A stretch of DNA of 64,000 bases from Fundidesulfovibrio magnetotacticus (GTDB lineage Bacteria; Desulfobacterota; Desulfovibrionia; Desulfovibrionales; Desulfovibrionaceae): positions 39,893-103,892 of the forward strand of contig NZ_BLTE01000017.1 in the NCBI RefSeq assembly GCF_013019105.1, given 5' to 3'. Below the pieces are notes generated by a model. The model saw only the letters and a list, made by a program, of their open reading frames with translations. It was not told the DNA's origin and ran no database searches. Shown piece by piece: positions 7,650 through 16,550 of this stretch. The translations under genes were made by a program, and so were the position numbers. Positions within the stretch are counted from its first letter, which is position 1. Every line of letters starts with the position of its first letter.

Positions 7650-10600
7650 TGCACCCTCGAGGCCAGACGTTCCAGCGCCGAGGCGGTGCGCACGTTCATG
7701 GCGCGCAGCTCCCGCAGTTCCTGGACGATGGCCGTGAAGCCCGCCCGGGAGACGCCGATCATCGCATCGCTGTCCATCCCCACGGCCTGCCGCACGTCCC
7801 TGTTGGACCGCACATGGGCCGTGGACCCCGCGCCGATGGTCACGATCTCCGGCAAGCCGCGCTCACCCACCAGGAAGCTGCCCGGGCCGGTGACGCTGCC
7901 CCCTCCCGCGAACTCGCCGAGCCACGGCGATGCGGAAGGCGTGCCGTACATGGACTGGTTGAGGGCGTTGTAGAGGTTCAGGGCGTCCTCGGCCGTCCAG
8001 GCGGCCTCCTGGGCGCCGGAGGACGCGGGCGGGCCGTCCGAGGCGGACGCGGCGATGGCGGCGTCGGCCGTGGCCACGGCGGCCACGATGGGGTCGGTGT
8101 AGGAGCTGTCCACACCCAGGGCGGAGAGGGCCGAGGCGATGGCCTGCCCGGCCGTCTGGATGGACCCGGCCAGGATGGTCAGGTTGGCGTTGGCGAGGGT
8201 CAGCTGGTCCACCTCGGCCTGGATGGCGTTCACCTGGTCGTACTGCACCTCGAGCTGCTCCAGGAGGATGTCCGCCTCGGAGCGCGTGGAGGCCTCCAGG
8301 GACTCCAGGGTGTCGGTCACGCTTTCGTAGACGCCGTAATAGGTCGCGGAGGACCCGTACACGTCGTGGTACTTGGACAGGTAGGTGGAGGCGAACCCCG
8401 CCAGCCTGGAGACGTCGCCGGAATAGGTGGGCGAGGACGGCCCCTCGCCCTGCACCTTGGCCAGGAGCCGGTTGTAGTGGGCTTCCATCTCCGAGAGCAC
8501 GCTTCGGTTGCTCTTGCCCGAGAGCGTGGTGTTCCACGACAGGCTCTGCAGCGTGGATTCCAGGGAATCGGCCAGCCCGGAGAAGGTGGACCAGGCGCTG
8601 GAGACGCTGGTGAGCAGCCCGTCCACCATCACCTTCTGGGTGTTGATGAGGGTCAGCTCGGCCTGCAGCGAGGAAAGGCGGGTCTGGTTGGCCGCCTGGA
8701 CCAGCTGGACGGCCTGCTGCTCCGTGGAGGAGAACTGGGCCATGTAATCGGCCGCGTTGGCCCATTTGGCGAAGGTCTCGGGGTCGAGCCCGCCGGATGC
8801 CGCCTCCTCGTAGCGGTCCCAGAAGTTCTCCAGCGTCACCCCGGCTTCGCCCAGCTGGGCGATGGCCACGGCGGCCTTGGAGGCGTAGCCCTCCAGGGAG
8901 GCCTGCCACTGCTCCTGCGTGGTCATGGTGTACTTCTGCAGGATGGAGAACGCGCTGGTGACGTCCTCCAGCCCGCCCATGATGTCGGAGGCCTGGGAGA
9001 CCCACTCCCCCTGGTAGACCACATTCAGGTAGCCGGTCAGGGCGGCCAGGGACGTGCCCGCCTTGTCCGCGGCGATGGACCCGGCGGCGTAGGCCGCGGA
9101 GATCCGCTCCAGCTCGGTGTAGTAGTCTTCCCCGCCCCGGGCCACGTCGTCGAAGGCGTCCCTGAGGTCGTTGGCCGTGATGACCACCTGGGACATGTTG
9201 GTGGCCACGTTGGAGGAGGCCTGGGCCACCACGCCGGAGTTGATGTCGAAGGAGAGCGGGAAGGAATAGGTGGACCAGGAGGAGAGGTCCATGCCCAGGT
9301 CCTGGGCGCGGGAGCGGACGTTGGAGCTGTCCCTGGTCCAGGCGGTGTTCCAGGCCTTGGCCAGGGCCGGATCCAGGCTGGTCCACTGCTTGTTGTGCGT
9401 GGTCTCCGAGGAGCCGAACAGGCCCGAGGTGGTGGTCCGGTTGGATGCCCAGCCGGAGAGGACGGAAGAGAGGGGCGCGGTGACGGTCACCGTGGCCCCG
9501 GTCTCGCCGGTGAGCGAGGTCTCGGACGTGGTGGAGCCGGTGAGCAGAGAGCCCACCACGCCGCCCAGCACCGCGCCGACGGGGCCTGCCACGCTGCCCA
9601 GGGCGGTCCCGGCCAGCATGGAGGACGTGCCCGCGATGGCCCCGGCGGCCCCGCCCAGCGCGCCGCCGACGGTGCCGCCCACCGTGCCCGTGCCGTTGGG
9701 GTAGATCAGGCTGGAGACGCCGTAGCCCAGGCCCGCGCCCATGAGCGCTCCGGACGCGGCCGTGCCCAGGCCGCCCGTGACCGACGTGGTGAGCCCGGAG
9801 GAATTGAGCGAGGACACGGCGGCCCGGTCCCCGGCCATGAGGGCCTGATAGCCCGTCATGTCGGACCCGGCCATGCCCGACGAGAACGCCGTGGACGCCG
9901 AGGAGACCGCACTGGACGAATAGCCGGAGACGAGCGAGCCCAGGCCGAAGTTGTCGTAGCCCCACTGGTTGAGGCTCTGCACCCAGCCGGATTCCTTGCC
10001 CAGGCTGCCCTTGATCAGGTCCCCCAGGAAGTTCCCGGACGATCCGGACTGCCGCCCCTGGACCGTCGCCCTCCCGGAAGCCTGACCCACGGCGGTCATG
10101 GAGCCGTCCCGGGCCACGGCGTAGGTCACGCCGTCCAGGGCGACCATGCGCATGCCCGAAGACGCCGCGAAGCTGTCCAGGGAGACGCCGGGAACCGTCG
10201 CGCCGGAAGCCCCGCCCGCTCCGGCGATCACGGCGGAGGGCGTCCCGGCCCCGAAGGACGCGGCCGGGACGCCGAAACCCCGGAGCCCCATCCGGGCGGA
10301 AACGTCCTCGCCCAGCAGCAGGGAGATGGCGTTGGAGGTGGGCAGGGAGCTGGTGATGCGCTGCGCGCCCAGGGCGCCCGTGAACGCGCCCAGCAGGCCT
10401 GCGCTCCCGGCGGCGGACTCCACGGCGGAGACGGTGTCTCCGTTCACCAGGCCGTAGGCGCCGGAGCGGGACCCGGAGCCGCCCGTGCCGAAGAGGGCCT
10501 CCAGGGCGGGTCTGAAGAGGTACTTGTCGGTGCCGATCTTCAGGAGGTCCGTGAAGAAGGAGGAGAAGGCCTGCTTGAGCTGGGCCAGGAACTGCTGGAC

Positions 10601-12970
10601 GTAGTTTCCGGCCTCCTTGAGCTTGCCGGTGAGGGCGTCTCCGCCGATCTGGCCGAATGTCCAGTTCACCGCGTCGGCCACGCCGCCTATGCCCTTCGTC
10701 ACCGCGTCGGCCGTCTGCCGCCAGGTCTCCACAATCTGGCCCTGGGCGCTCCTGTAGAGGCCGGAATTGAGGGCCACGCGATCCGCCAGATAGGCCCCGA
10801 AGCTCTCCTCGGTGCCGATGCGGGCCTCCAGCGCCTGCTTGTTCAGCTCGTCGAGCTTGCGGGCCTCCACGGCGCGGATGGCCGATTCGTCCACGCCGCG
10901 CTTGCGCAGGTAGTCGAGGGTGGCGTCGATGCCCTGCATCTTCCGGGCGATGTAGCCTTCGTCCAGCCTGGCCAGGTCGCCCAGGGCCGCGTTCTCGATC
11001 TGGAACCGCTCCTCGGCGGCGCGGCGGTGGAGCGTGGCGATCTCCCGCCCCTTCTCCTCTTCGCTGCGCCTGGCGTCCCCGGCGATGGCGTCGTATTCCT
11101 TGGCGAAGTTCACGGAGAGCTGCTTGAGCTTGCCCTCCACGGCGTGCGACGGGTCGCCAAGCAGATCGCCCAGTTTGGCCTGGGAAGCCCCGTAGGAGCC
11201 CAGCACATCGCGGGCGTGCTCGATCTCGTTGCCCGCCAGCTTGATGCCCAGGCGGTAGGTGGCCCAGTACCAGCCCGCCCGTTCCAGGGCCTCCTTGTTG
11301 GCTCCCTCGTAGGCCTGGAGCTTCTTGGTGAGCTCGTTGATCTCGTTGGCGTAGTCCTTCCAGGCGGCCAGGTCCCTGGAGCCGTACTTGTCCCCCAGCA
11401 GGGCCGCCTGCTCGGAGAGGGCCGCCCCGGAGAGGGAGTCGATGTGCTTCTTGAGGTCCAGCCCGGAGTCCCCGCCGGATTTGCCGCCCGGCGGAGGGGC
11501 CAGCGGCGAGGGCGGCTTGATGGAGCCGGGGGGCGTGGCGTTGGGCAGGGGCGTGCCGTCCGGCGTCCGTCCCGAAAGCGCGGGGACCACGCCCTTGGGG
11601 CCGGGGCCGTTTCGCACGGCGTTCTCCAGCCAGGCGGGGACCATGCTTTCGCCGAACTGGGCCAGGGTGTCGCGCGTGAAGGTCAGGAACCCCTGGTAAT
11701 AGCCCTTGAGCATCTCGATCCAGTCGCCCACGAACGTGCCCACGCGGTCCCAGGCCGTGGTGACGGCCTCCACGAAGGTGGTCTGGCCCCACTCCACCTG
11801 ATGGGCCAGGGCGTTGAGATCGGCCCCGAGCTGCGCCCAGAGCATGGCCTTACGCTCGGCCCAGGCCTTCTCCTCGGCCGCTTCGGCCCGGCGCTCGCTC
11901 TGGATCCGGCGCATGTTGTCGGCCATCTCCTTGGTGTAGATGGTGCCGATGCGCCGTGCCTCCTCCAGGCGCGTCTGGTTGGCCCCGCCCCCTTCGTTCA
12001 GGAGCGCCAGGGTCTCCTTGTCCACGCTTCCGATGATGTTCTGGAGGACGCCCAGGCGCTTTCCCGCGTCCTCTCCGGCGGCGGACCAGCTCCTGGTGGC
12101 GTCGGCCAGCTCAACCCAGAGCTGTCCGGCGTTCTTGAGGTTGCCCTGGGAGTCCCGGACGTCGATGCCCACGGCGGCCAGCTGTTCCCTGGCCAGCCGG
12201 GCCGCGTCCGACTGCCCCGTGGTCGCCTCGGTGAGCGCCCGGAAACGCGCGGCCATGGACTCCAGGCTCTGGCCGGTGTCGTCGGCGTAGCGCTTCAGGA
12301 CGGAAAGCTCCTCCACGGACTGTCCGGTGACCCCGGACATGGCCCCGAGGTCGGCGGCCGTGGTCACGGCCTGCTGCCCGAGCTTCAGGAACACGTCGGA
12401 GGCCCCGCGCAGGAACTCCTGGACGAAGTACTTCGCCGCCTCCTGCCCTGCCTGACCGAACCCGCCGGAGATGTCCCCAGCGGCCTGGGCAACGGACCGG
12501 CCCATGTCGCCCATGGCCGCCTTGAAGTTGGCGGCCATGTCCTGGCCCTGGCGGGTCAGGCTGCCGTAGGCGGCCTCGAACCCGGAGGAGATGCGCCCCG
12601 CGGCCTGGGAGGCCGCCTCGGACATCTGGCTGTAGTAGCGCCGGGCCTCGTCGGGGTTGGAGTAGGCCCAGTATCCGGCAGTCGCCGCGGCCGCCAGGGC
12701 GATCTTGCCCTTGTTGCGGGAGAGGAACTCCTCGGTCTCCCGCTCCATGTCCGTCAGGTAGTCCCTGGCCTTGGCGAGGCCTTCGCCGAGGGCCTGGGCC
12801 ATGTCCTGCCCGGCCTGTTTGGCCTTGCTCTTGGCCGCGGTGAAGCCGTCGCCCACGGCCTGGGCCAGATCCTGGCCGTGCTTGGCGAAGCGTTCCTTGC
12901 CGTCGCGGAAATCCTGCTCCAGCTGGCCGTAATCGGCCGCGACGCCGACGGTGACGTTGCCCAGGCGCAC
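7646..12970 (-). CDS. Tail tape measure protein
   Basis: 1774 residues, the longest gene of the prophage. It begins at a GTG (12970) preceded by GGGAGGG. The N-terminus is helical and Ala/Gln-rich ('KQAGQDMAQALGEGLAKARDYL'), with a hydrophobic segment near residue 90-105. Long coiled regions follow, then a glycine/alanine-rich hydrophobic stretch ('GGTVGGALGGAAGAIAGTSS...'), then more coiled coil. These are the hallmarks of tape measure proteins, which set tail length and move into the cell envelope on DNA ejection. In lambda it directly follows the G/GT genes; here a plus-strand gene intervenes. Confidence 0.92.
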   Translation of the reverse strand: MRLGNVTVGVAADYGQLEQDFRDGKERFAKHGQDLAQAVGDGFTAAKSKAKQAGQDMAQALGEGLAKARDYLTDMERETEEFLSRNKGKIALAAAATAGYWAYSNPDEARRYYSQMSEAASQAAGRISSGFEAAYGSLTRQGQDMAANFKAAMGDMGRSVAQAAGDISGGFGQAGQEAAKYFVQEFLRGASDVFLKLGQQAVTTAADLGAMSGVTGQSVEELSVLKRYADDTGQSLESMAARFRALTEATTGQSDAARLAREQLAAVGIDVRDSQGNLKNAGQLWVELADATRSWSAAGEDAGKRLGVLQNIIGSVDKETLALLNEGGGANQTRLEEARRIGTIYTKEMADNMRRIQSERRAEAAEEKAWAERKAMLWAQLGADLNALAHQVEWGQTTFVEAVTTAWDRVGTFVGDWIEMLKGYYQGFLTFTRDTLAQFGESMVPAWLENAVRNGPGPKGVVPALSGRTPDGTPLPNATPPGSIKPPSPLAPPPGGKSGGDSGLDLKKHIDSLSGAALSEQAALLGDKYGSRDLAAWKDYANEINELTKKLQAYEGANKEALERAGWYWATYRLGIKLAGNEIEHARDVLGSYGASQAKLGDLLGDPSHAVEGKLKQLSVNFAKEYDAIAGDARRSEEEKGREIATLHRRAAEERFQIENAALGDLARLDEGYIARKMQGIDATLDYLRKRGVDESAIRAVEARKLDELNKQALEARIGTEESFGAYLADRVALNSGLYRSAQGQIVETWRQTADAVTKGIGGVADAVNWTFGQIGGDALTGKLKEAGNYVQQFLAQLKQAFSSFFTDLLKIGTDKYLFRPALEALFGTGGSGSRSGAYGLVNGDTVSAVESAAGSAGLLGAFTGALGAQRITSSLPTSNAISLLLGEDVSARMGLRGFGVPAASFGAGTPSAVIAGAGGASGATVPGVSLDSFAASSGMRMVALDGVTYAVARDGSMTAVGQASGRATVQGRQSGSSGNFLGDLIKGSLGKESGWVQSLNQWGYDNFGLGSLVSGYSSSAVSSASTAFSSGMAGSDMTGYQALMAGDRAAVSSLNSSGLTTSVTGGLGTAASGALMGAGLGYGVSSLIYPNGTGTVGGTVGGALGGAAGAIAGTSSMLAGTALGSVAGPVGAVLGGVVGSLLTGSTTSETSLTGETGATVTVTAPLSSVLSGWASNRTTTSGLFGSSETTHNKQWTSLDPALAKAWNTAWTRDSSNVRSRAQDLGMDLSSWSTYSFPLSFDINSGVVAQASSNVATNMSQVVITANDLRDAFDDVARGGEDYYTELERISAAYAAGSIAADKAGTSLAALTGYLNVVYQGEWVSQASDIMGGLEDVTSAFSILQKYTMTTQEQWQASLEGYASKAAVAIAQLGEAGVTLENFWDRYEEAASGGLDPETFAKWANAADYMAQFSSTEQQAVQLVQAANQTRLSSLQAELTLINTQKVMVDGLLTSVSSAWSTFSGLADSLESTLQSLSWNTTLSGKSNRSVLSEMEAHYNRLLAKVQGEGPSSPTYSGDVSRLAGFASTYLSKYHDVYGSSATYYGVYESVTDTLESLEASTRSEADILLEQLEVQYDQVNAIQAEVDQLTLANANLTILAGSIQTAGQAIASALSALGVDSSYTDPIVAAVATADAAIAASASDGPPASSGAQEAAWTAEDALNLYNALNQSMYGTPSASPWLGEFAGGGSVTGPGSFLVGERGLPEIVTIGAGSTAHVRSNRDVRQAVGMDSDAMIGVSRAGFTAIVQELRELRAMNVRTASALERLASRVQ

Positions 12971-13057
12971 TAGGCATCCCTCCCGGGCACGCTAAATGTT
13001 GCAAACCTCGCGACCGGCATGCTTACTGCGTCCGATACGATCACGGAGGGTTCGACC

Positions 13058-13339
13058 ATGAGCAAGGTTCTCAAGGCGCTCTGGGCGGTGCTGCTGGCGG
13101 TCTGGTTCCTCACCGGATTCCTCCTGGCGGCCGGATTCGTCTCCGCTTCGCCCTCGTTCCCGTTCGCCCTGCTGGTCGGCCAGGCCGCGCTCTGGTGCCT
13201 GCCGCTCGCCCTGGTCTGGACAGCGTGGCTCCTGCTGGCCCGGGTGATCCGCCTCGTGCGCGCCCAGGGTCCGGACGTGGCCCGGGGGGCCGGGAAGGCC
13301 GCCATCCTGGCAGCCAAGGCCCTGGGCCGTCTGGACTAG
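13058..13339 (+). CDS. Small membrane protein on the opposite strand (moron-like)
   Basis: 93 residues with two clear hydrophobic segments ('LWAVLLAVWFLTGFLLAAGF' and 'LVGQAALWCLPLALVWTAWLLL') and a basic C-terminal tail. The ATG at 13058 has a GGAGGG ribosome binding site at 13045-13050; an in-frame ATG at 13019 has none. It is the only plus-strand gene inside the minus-strand late operon, between GT and tape measure, and has to be transcribed independently. Its stop and that of the GT frame share the palindrome CTAG (13336-13339). Autonomous small membrane genes in such spots are often host-protective or exclusion genes, but the function here is unknown. Confidence 0.6.
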   Translation: MSKVLKALWAVLLAVWFLTGFLLAAGFVSASPSFPFALLVGQAALWCLPLALVWTAWLLLARVIRLVRAQGPDVARGAGKAAILAAKALGRLD

Positions 13340-14054
13340 TCCCCGGCCTGCTCGTTCATCTCCGCGATGCGCTCCCCGGCCAGGGCCAGCACCTTCTCGA
13401 AGCAGTCCACGGCGTCGCGCACCCGGAAGAGGCGCATGGCCTCGTGCACGGCCAGGTGGTTGATGTCCACGGGCCGCCCCATCCCGGCGAAGATCAGCTG
13501 CCGCCTGCACGCCAGGTAGACCCTGGCTGCGTCCCGGTTCACCGGCCACAGGGGGGGCGTGCATGCCGTGCAGTCCGGCTCCTCCCCCCTGCGGCCGTGG
13601 ATTTCCCGGCAATAGCCGCAGTCCGGCCGCTCTAGGAGGCGTCGGACGTGCTCGCGGAGTTTCCCAGCTCGCGCCCCGACTCCGCCCGGACCTTTTCGGC
13701 CAGGTCCCTGCGGCATTCGCCGATGAACGCCCCGAAGCCCTCCCAGTCGCGGGACACCCGGATCTTGTTCTTGTCCGTGCAGGAGAGCGGCTGGCCTTTT
13801 TCGTCGTGGAAGCCCTCCCAGTTGGACACGGCGGCCACGATGAACGCGTAGCGCCGGTCGCCCATGTTGGCGTTGGCCTCGTATTCGGGCTGGAGGGTGC
13901 CGTCCGGGGCCGCTTTCATGGTCTGGCGGAAGGGGCGCATCTTCTCCCGGATGTCGTCTTCCTCGCCGGGCGTGAGGTATTTGACCTCCACCCTGGCCCC
14001 GTCGGGGTCGCCCGGGACCGGGTACCAGACCGCCTTCTTGTCGATGAGTCGCAT
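13336..14054 (-). CDS. GT tail assembly chaperone made by -1 frameshift
   Basis: The ORF below 13659 has no usable ATG, GTG or TTG near its 5' end and lies in the -1 frame of the upstream G gene. At 13665-13659 the minus strand reads G GGA AAC in the G frame, a canonical X XXY YYZ slippery heptamer that differs from lambda's GGGAAAG only at the last base. Slippage after residue 132 continues as 'LREHVRRLLERPDCGYCREIH...' for 107 more residues, ending at the stop 13336-13338, giving a ~239-residue fusion. The T part has clustered Cys (C..C and C..C, 'CGYC', 'CTAC'). The order tail tube - G - T - tape measure matches lambda, where the fusion loads on the tape measure protein. Confidence 0.8.
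13632..14054 (-). CDS. Tail assembly chaperone G
   Basis: 140 residues, 'MRLIDKKAVWYPVPGDPDGARVEVKYLTPGEEDDIREKM...', the unshifted product. It lies just after the tail tube gene, where siphophages encode the chaperone that coats the tape measure protein during tail assembly. The 'VEVKYLTPGEEDDI' segment (a modified 'I.IR.LT..E' pattern) is typical of these chaperones. The last nine codons include the frameshift heptamer, so most ribosomes should end at TAG 13632-13634 and a minority continue into T. Assigned from position, size and the slippery site. Confidence 0.78.
   Translation of the reverse strand: MRLIDKKAVWYPVPGDPDGARVEVKYLTPGEEDDIREKMRPFRQTMKAAPDGTLQPEYEANANMGDRRYAFIVAAVSNWEGFHDEKGQPLSCTDKNKIRVSRDWEGFGAFIGECRRDLAEKVRAESGRELGNSASTSDAS
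13659..13665 (-). other. Programmed -1 frameshift slippery heptamer GGGAAAC
   Basis: On the minus strand the codons CTG GGA AAC contain G GGA AAC. After a one-base backward slip both tRNAs can re-pair as GGG and AAA. The -1 frame then stays open for 107 codons, while the zero frame stops eight codons later. Its position in the last codons of G is exactly where lambda-type G/GT signals lie. Confidence 0.8.
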
Positions 14055-14078
14055 GCTGCCTCCTTGGGGTGGCCCGGG

Positions 14079-14531
14079 TTAGGGCCGGGTCTCGATGGTC
14101 TTCTTGCAGGGGCCGGAGCCGGAGAAGGTGGCGGAGATCTTGCCCACGCCCGCCTTGTCCACGCTGACGTCCAGGGCGGTGATGCGCACCCCGGCGTTGG
14201 CGTCGGACACGGTGTCCGGCTCGAAGAACACGACCTCGCCGGTGGCCTGGTGCTTGAGGTAGAACTTGATGTCCTGGATCAGCTGACCGGACTTGAAGGC
14301 CGCCTCCAGCACCGCCTGGCCGTCGGCGTCCTTGGGGTCGTAGTTGCCGTCCAGGGAGCCGGACCAGTTCATGATGCCCACGTCGCTCTTGCCCCAGCCG
14401 TCGCCGAAGGCCGAGGTGTCCACCTCGTTGGCCTTCATGGACACCTTCCAGGTGCCCAGCTCCATGATGATCTTCTCGGTGGCGCCGTCGCCCAGGGTCA
14501 CGCGGGCGTTGCGGCCGGAATAGGTGGCCAT
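14079..14531 (-). CDS. Major tail tube protein
   Basis: 150 residues, 'MATYSGRNARVTLGDGATEKIIMELGTWKVSMKANEVDTSAFGDGW...'. The sequence 'WKVSMKANEVDTSAFGDGW' followed by 'WSGSLDGNYD' is characteristic of the beta-sandwich tail tube proteins of non-contractile and contractile phages. Size and position (before G/GT, after the tail terminator) agree. It polymerises into hexameric rings around the tape measure protein. Confidence 0.85.
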   Translation of the reverse strand: MATYSGRNARVTLGDGATEKIIMELGTWKVSMKANEVDTSAFGDGWGKSDVGIMNWSGSLDGNYDPKDADGQAVLEAAFKSGQLIQDIKFYLKHQATGEVVFFEPDTVSDANAGVRITALDVSVDKAGVGKISATFSGSGPCKKTIETRP

Positions 14532-14543
14532 GGGGTTCCCTCC

Positions 14544-14915
14544 TTACAGGGGTTGAAGTTGCACGGTGTAGGAGACCACGAAGCGCGCCGCGCCCTGGTC
14601 CGTCTCCCGATGCCAGGCCCCGCGCTCCATGCGCAGAAGCTCCAGGCCCTCCACGGGCATGGCGCAGTCGTCGAAGGTCCCGGTGAGCCGCTCGAACAGG
14701 TCCCAGCCCGCGTCGCGCGGCGCGTAGAGGTCCAGCTGGACGAAGGCCGTCCGGACGCCGGGACCGGAAAACGTGTAGTCCTGCATGGCCGCCGGGAGGT
14801 GGAACAGGCCGTAGGGCAGGGCTTGACCGTGGGGGGCCTCGCCGTCGAACAGCGGGCACTCCTGGGGCATGCACCCGGCCCAGCGGGCGGCCAGGGCGGA
14901 GACGAAGGCCCTCAC
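14544..14915 (-). CDS. Tail terminator-like protein
   Basis: 123 residues starting at a GTG that overlaps the upstream stop (GTGA). 'MRAFVSALAARWAG', then 'VRTAFVQLDLYAPRDAGWDLFERLTGTFDD' and a terminal beta strand ('ARFVVSYTVQLQPL') match the usual layout of tail terminator/gpU-like proteins. These cap the tail tube and join it to the head. Position immediately before the tail tube gene supports this. Sequence identity to known members is not verifiable here. Confidence 0.68.
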   Translation of the reverse strand: MRAFVSALAARWAGCMPQECPLFDGEAPHGQALPYGLFHLPAAMQDYTFSGPGVRTAFVQLDLYAPRDAGWDLFERLTGTFDDCAMPVEGLELLRMERGAWHRETDQGAARFVVSYTVQLQPL

Positions 14916-15514
14916 CGGTCGCCCCAGCGCCGGGCCGTGACGTAGCGGGAAAGCTCCGCGGCCGCCCCGCCCGCGTGGGCGGCCTTTTCGCGCCAGGACC
15001 GGGCCTCGGCCATGTCGGCGATCCTGGCCCCGGCCCTGGTCCAGCCCTCGCGGCCGATCTTCGCGCCCTGGGCGCGCCCGTAGGCGGCCACGGACCGGGT
15101 GGCCAGCGCGCCGCCGTAGCGGTAGCCCACGGCCGCGCCCACGGCCGTGCCCACGGCGGCCCCGGCGTATTCGCCCACGGCCGCGCCGTAGGATTCGCCG
15201 AAGTCTCCGGCAAGGCGCATGATGGCCGGGCGGATGAACGGGCGCGGCGGGCGGTGCCCGACCTTGCGTCCGTCCACCACCACGTCGTGCCCCAGCTCGA
15301 TGAAGCGCGCGGGCCTGGGCACGTGGACCACGGCCTCGTCCCGGTCGCGGTAGACGCGGATGCCCCTGGCCATCTTGCCCGTGCGCCCCTTGGGGGCGTT
15401 GCGGCGGATCGTTTCGGCCAGCTTGCGGGCAAGGCGCAGCACGTGCTCGGTGACGATGCCCCTGAGGTCCCGCAAGGCCTTGTCCTCGTAGAACTCCACG
15501 CGCACGTTGTTCAC
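14912..15514 (-). CDS. Phage tail completion / gpZ-like or HK97 gp10-like protein
   Basis: 200 residues from a GTG overlapping the previous stop. The N-terminal 'VRVEFYEDKALRDLRGIVTEHVLRLARKLAETIRRNAPKGRTGKMARGI' and the later 'HRPPRPFIRPAIMRL' follow the familiar pattern of neck/tail completion proteins ('NAPVRTGxL' and 'RPFLRPA'). The C-terminal half is unusually Gly/Ala-rich ('GEYAGAAVGTAVGAAVGYRYGGA') for this family. It most likely joins connector and tail. Confidence 0.7.
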   Translation of the reverse strand: MNNVRVEFYEDKALRDLRGIVTEHVLRLARKLAETIRRNAPKGRTGKMARGIRVYRDRDEAVVHVPRPARFIELGHDVVVDGRKVGHRPPRPFIRPAIMRLAGDFGESYGAAVGEYAGAAVGTAVGAAVGYRYGGALATRSVAAYGRAQGAKIGREGWTRAGARIADMAEARSWREKAAHAGGAAAELSRYVTARRWGDR

Positions 15515-16152
15515 TGCGCCTCCCGGCCCAGGGTTTCCACGGCCTCCACCACCATCACCACGCCGCGCATGCCCAGGTCGTCCACGTGGCGCACGCCCAT
15601 GGTGCGCTCGCCGACCTTGAGGCGGTGCCCCTGGGTGAGCCCCTGCCAGGCGGGGATGCGCACGCGCCAGACGGTCTCGGACCGTGTGGCCCCCTGCTCC
15701 TCGCTCTCGGAGCCGGAAAGCGCCCACACCTCGCCCTGCACCGTGGCCACGGTGGACCAGGCGGCGCGGGAGAAGCCGTCCGAACCCTGCACCGTGCCCC
15801 ACGCCTGGATCTCCACGCCCACCTCCATGGCCGAGGCGATGAGACCCAGCACCCACATGCCGCCCTCGCGCAGCACCTGCTCCACCCGCCACGCCTGGCC
15901 TTCCTGCTCCACCCGGTCTCCCCAGGAGGGGGCCTGGGGCACCTCCGACGCCAGAAGGCGGCCCCAGGCCAGACGACAGAAGCCCTCGTCCCAGGCGCGG
16001 GAGAGGTTGGGGTCCAGGCCGCGCCAGGGCTCGCAGTCCTCCACGAAGGACCAGACGGCCGAAGGCTGCGCACCCTGGCGGGTGTAGAGGGCGGGGCCTC
16101 CGAACGCGGAGGCGAAGGCGCGGGGATCGTCGATCAGCACCGGGAGGCTCAC
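15511..16152 (-). CDS. Head-tail connector/closure-like protein
   Basis: 213 residues from a GTG at 16152 that overlaps the stop of the lipoprotein gene (GTGA). The C-terminal part, 'VRIPAWQGLTQGHRLKVGERTMGVRHVDDLGMRGVVMVVEAVE', has the beta-rich shape of head-closure proteins. Its place before the gp10/gpZ-like gene fits a connector. The N-terminal ~120 residues have no family I recognise. Function is inferred mainly from gene order. Confidence 0.55.
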   Translation of the reverse strand: MSLPVLIDDPRAFASAFGGPALYTRQGAQPSAVWSFVEDCEPWRGLDPNLSRAWDEGFCRLAWGRLLASEVPQAPSWGDRVEQEGQAWRVEQVLREGGMWVLGLIASAMEVGVEIQAWGTVQGSDGFSRAAWSTVATVQGEVWALSGSESEEQGATRSETVWRVRIPAWQGLTQGHRLKVGERTMGVRHVDDLGMRGVVMVVEAVETLGREAQ

Positions 16153-16550
16153 CTGGTCAGGGACTGGACGGCCAGGGGCACGCCCACGCGAAGGGCGGTG
16201 TCGGCCAGACCGGTCAGAAGGAACCGGGCCGTGTCCCACGCCTCCTGCTTCTCGCGGGCGGCCGCGGCGTCGTAGGCGTCCACGGCGGAGCTGTAGTACT
16301 TGAGCGCCGGTCCGAGCCTTGCGTCGATTTCGGCCGCTCTGGAGGGGTTCGCGGCCTTCTCGGCCTCGACCTGGGCCACCACGGCGTCCTTGGACTCGCG
16401 CAGGAAGGTGATGCCGTACCGGTAGGCCTCGGCCTGCCGGGCAGCCTCCTCGGGCGCGGACGGGGAGGGGCCGGACGCGGCGCAGCCGGCCGACAGCGAG
16501 GCCGCGAGCAGGATGAGCGCGGCGAGGATGAAGAGGGGGGAGCGTTTCAC
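16149..16550 (-). CDS. Phage lipoprotein, possible spanin component
   Basis: 133 residues from a GTG at 16550 (GTGA overlap). The signal peptide 'VKRSPLFILAALILLAASLSAGC' ends in a clear lipobox (LSAGC), so the mature protein should be a lipoprotein. After the Cys come a Pro/Ala stretch, a helical region ('EEAARQAEAYRYGITFLRESKDAVVAQVEAEKAANP') and a hydrophobic C-terminus. It lies two genes from the lysozyme, so an outer-membrane spanin role is possible. It is longer than typical Rz1, however, and the assignment is a guess from context. Confidence 0.6.
   Translation of the reverse strand: MKRSPLFILAALILLAASLSAGCAASGPSPSAPEEAARQAEAYRYGITFLRESKDAVVAQVEAEKAANPSRAAEIDARLGPALKYYSSAVDAYDAAAAREKQEAWDTARFLLTGLADTALRVGVPLAVQSLTR

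Noticed and set aside
7814..12973. 1719-codon open frame on the plus strand opposite the tape measure gene
   Set aside because: It mirrors the tape measure gene, is Gly/Arg/Val-rich without motifs, and arises from the GC-rich third positions of the real gene.
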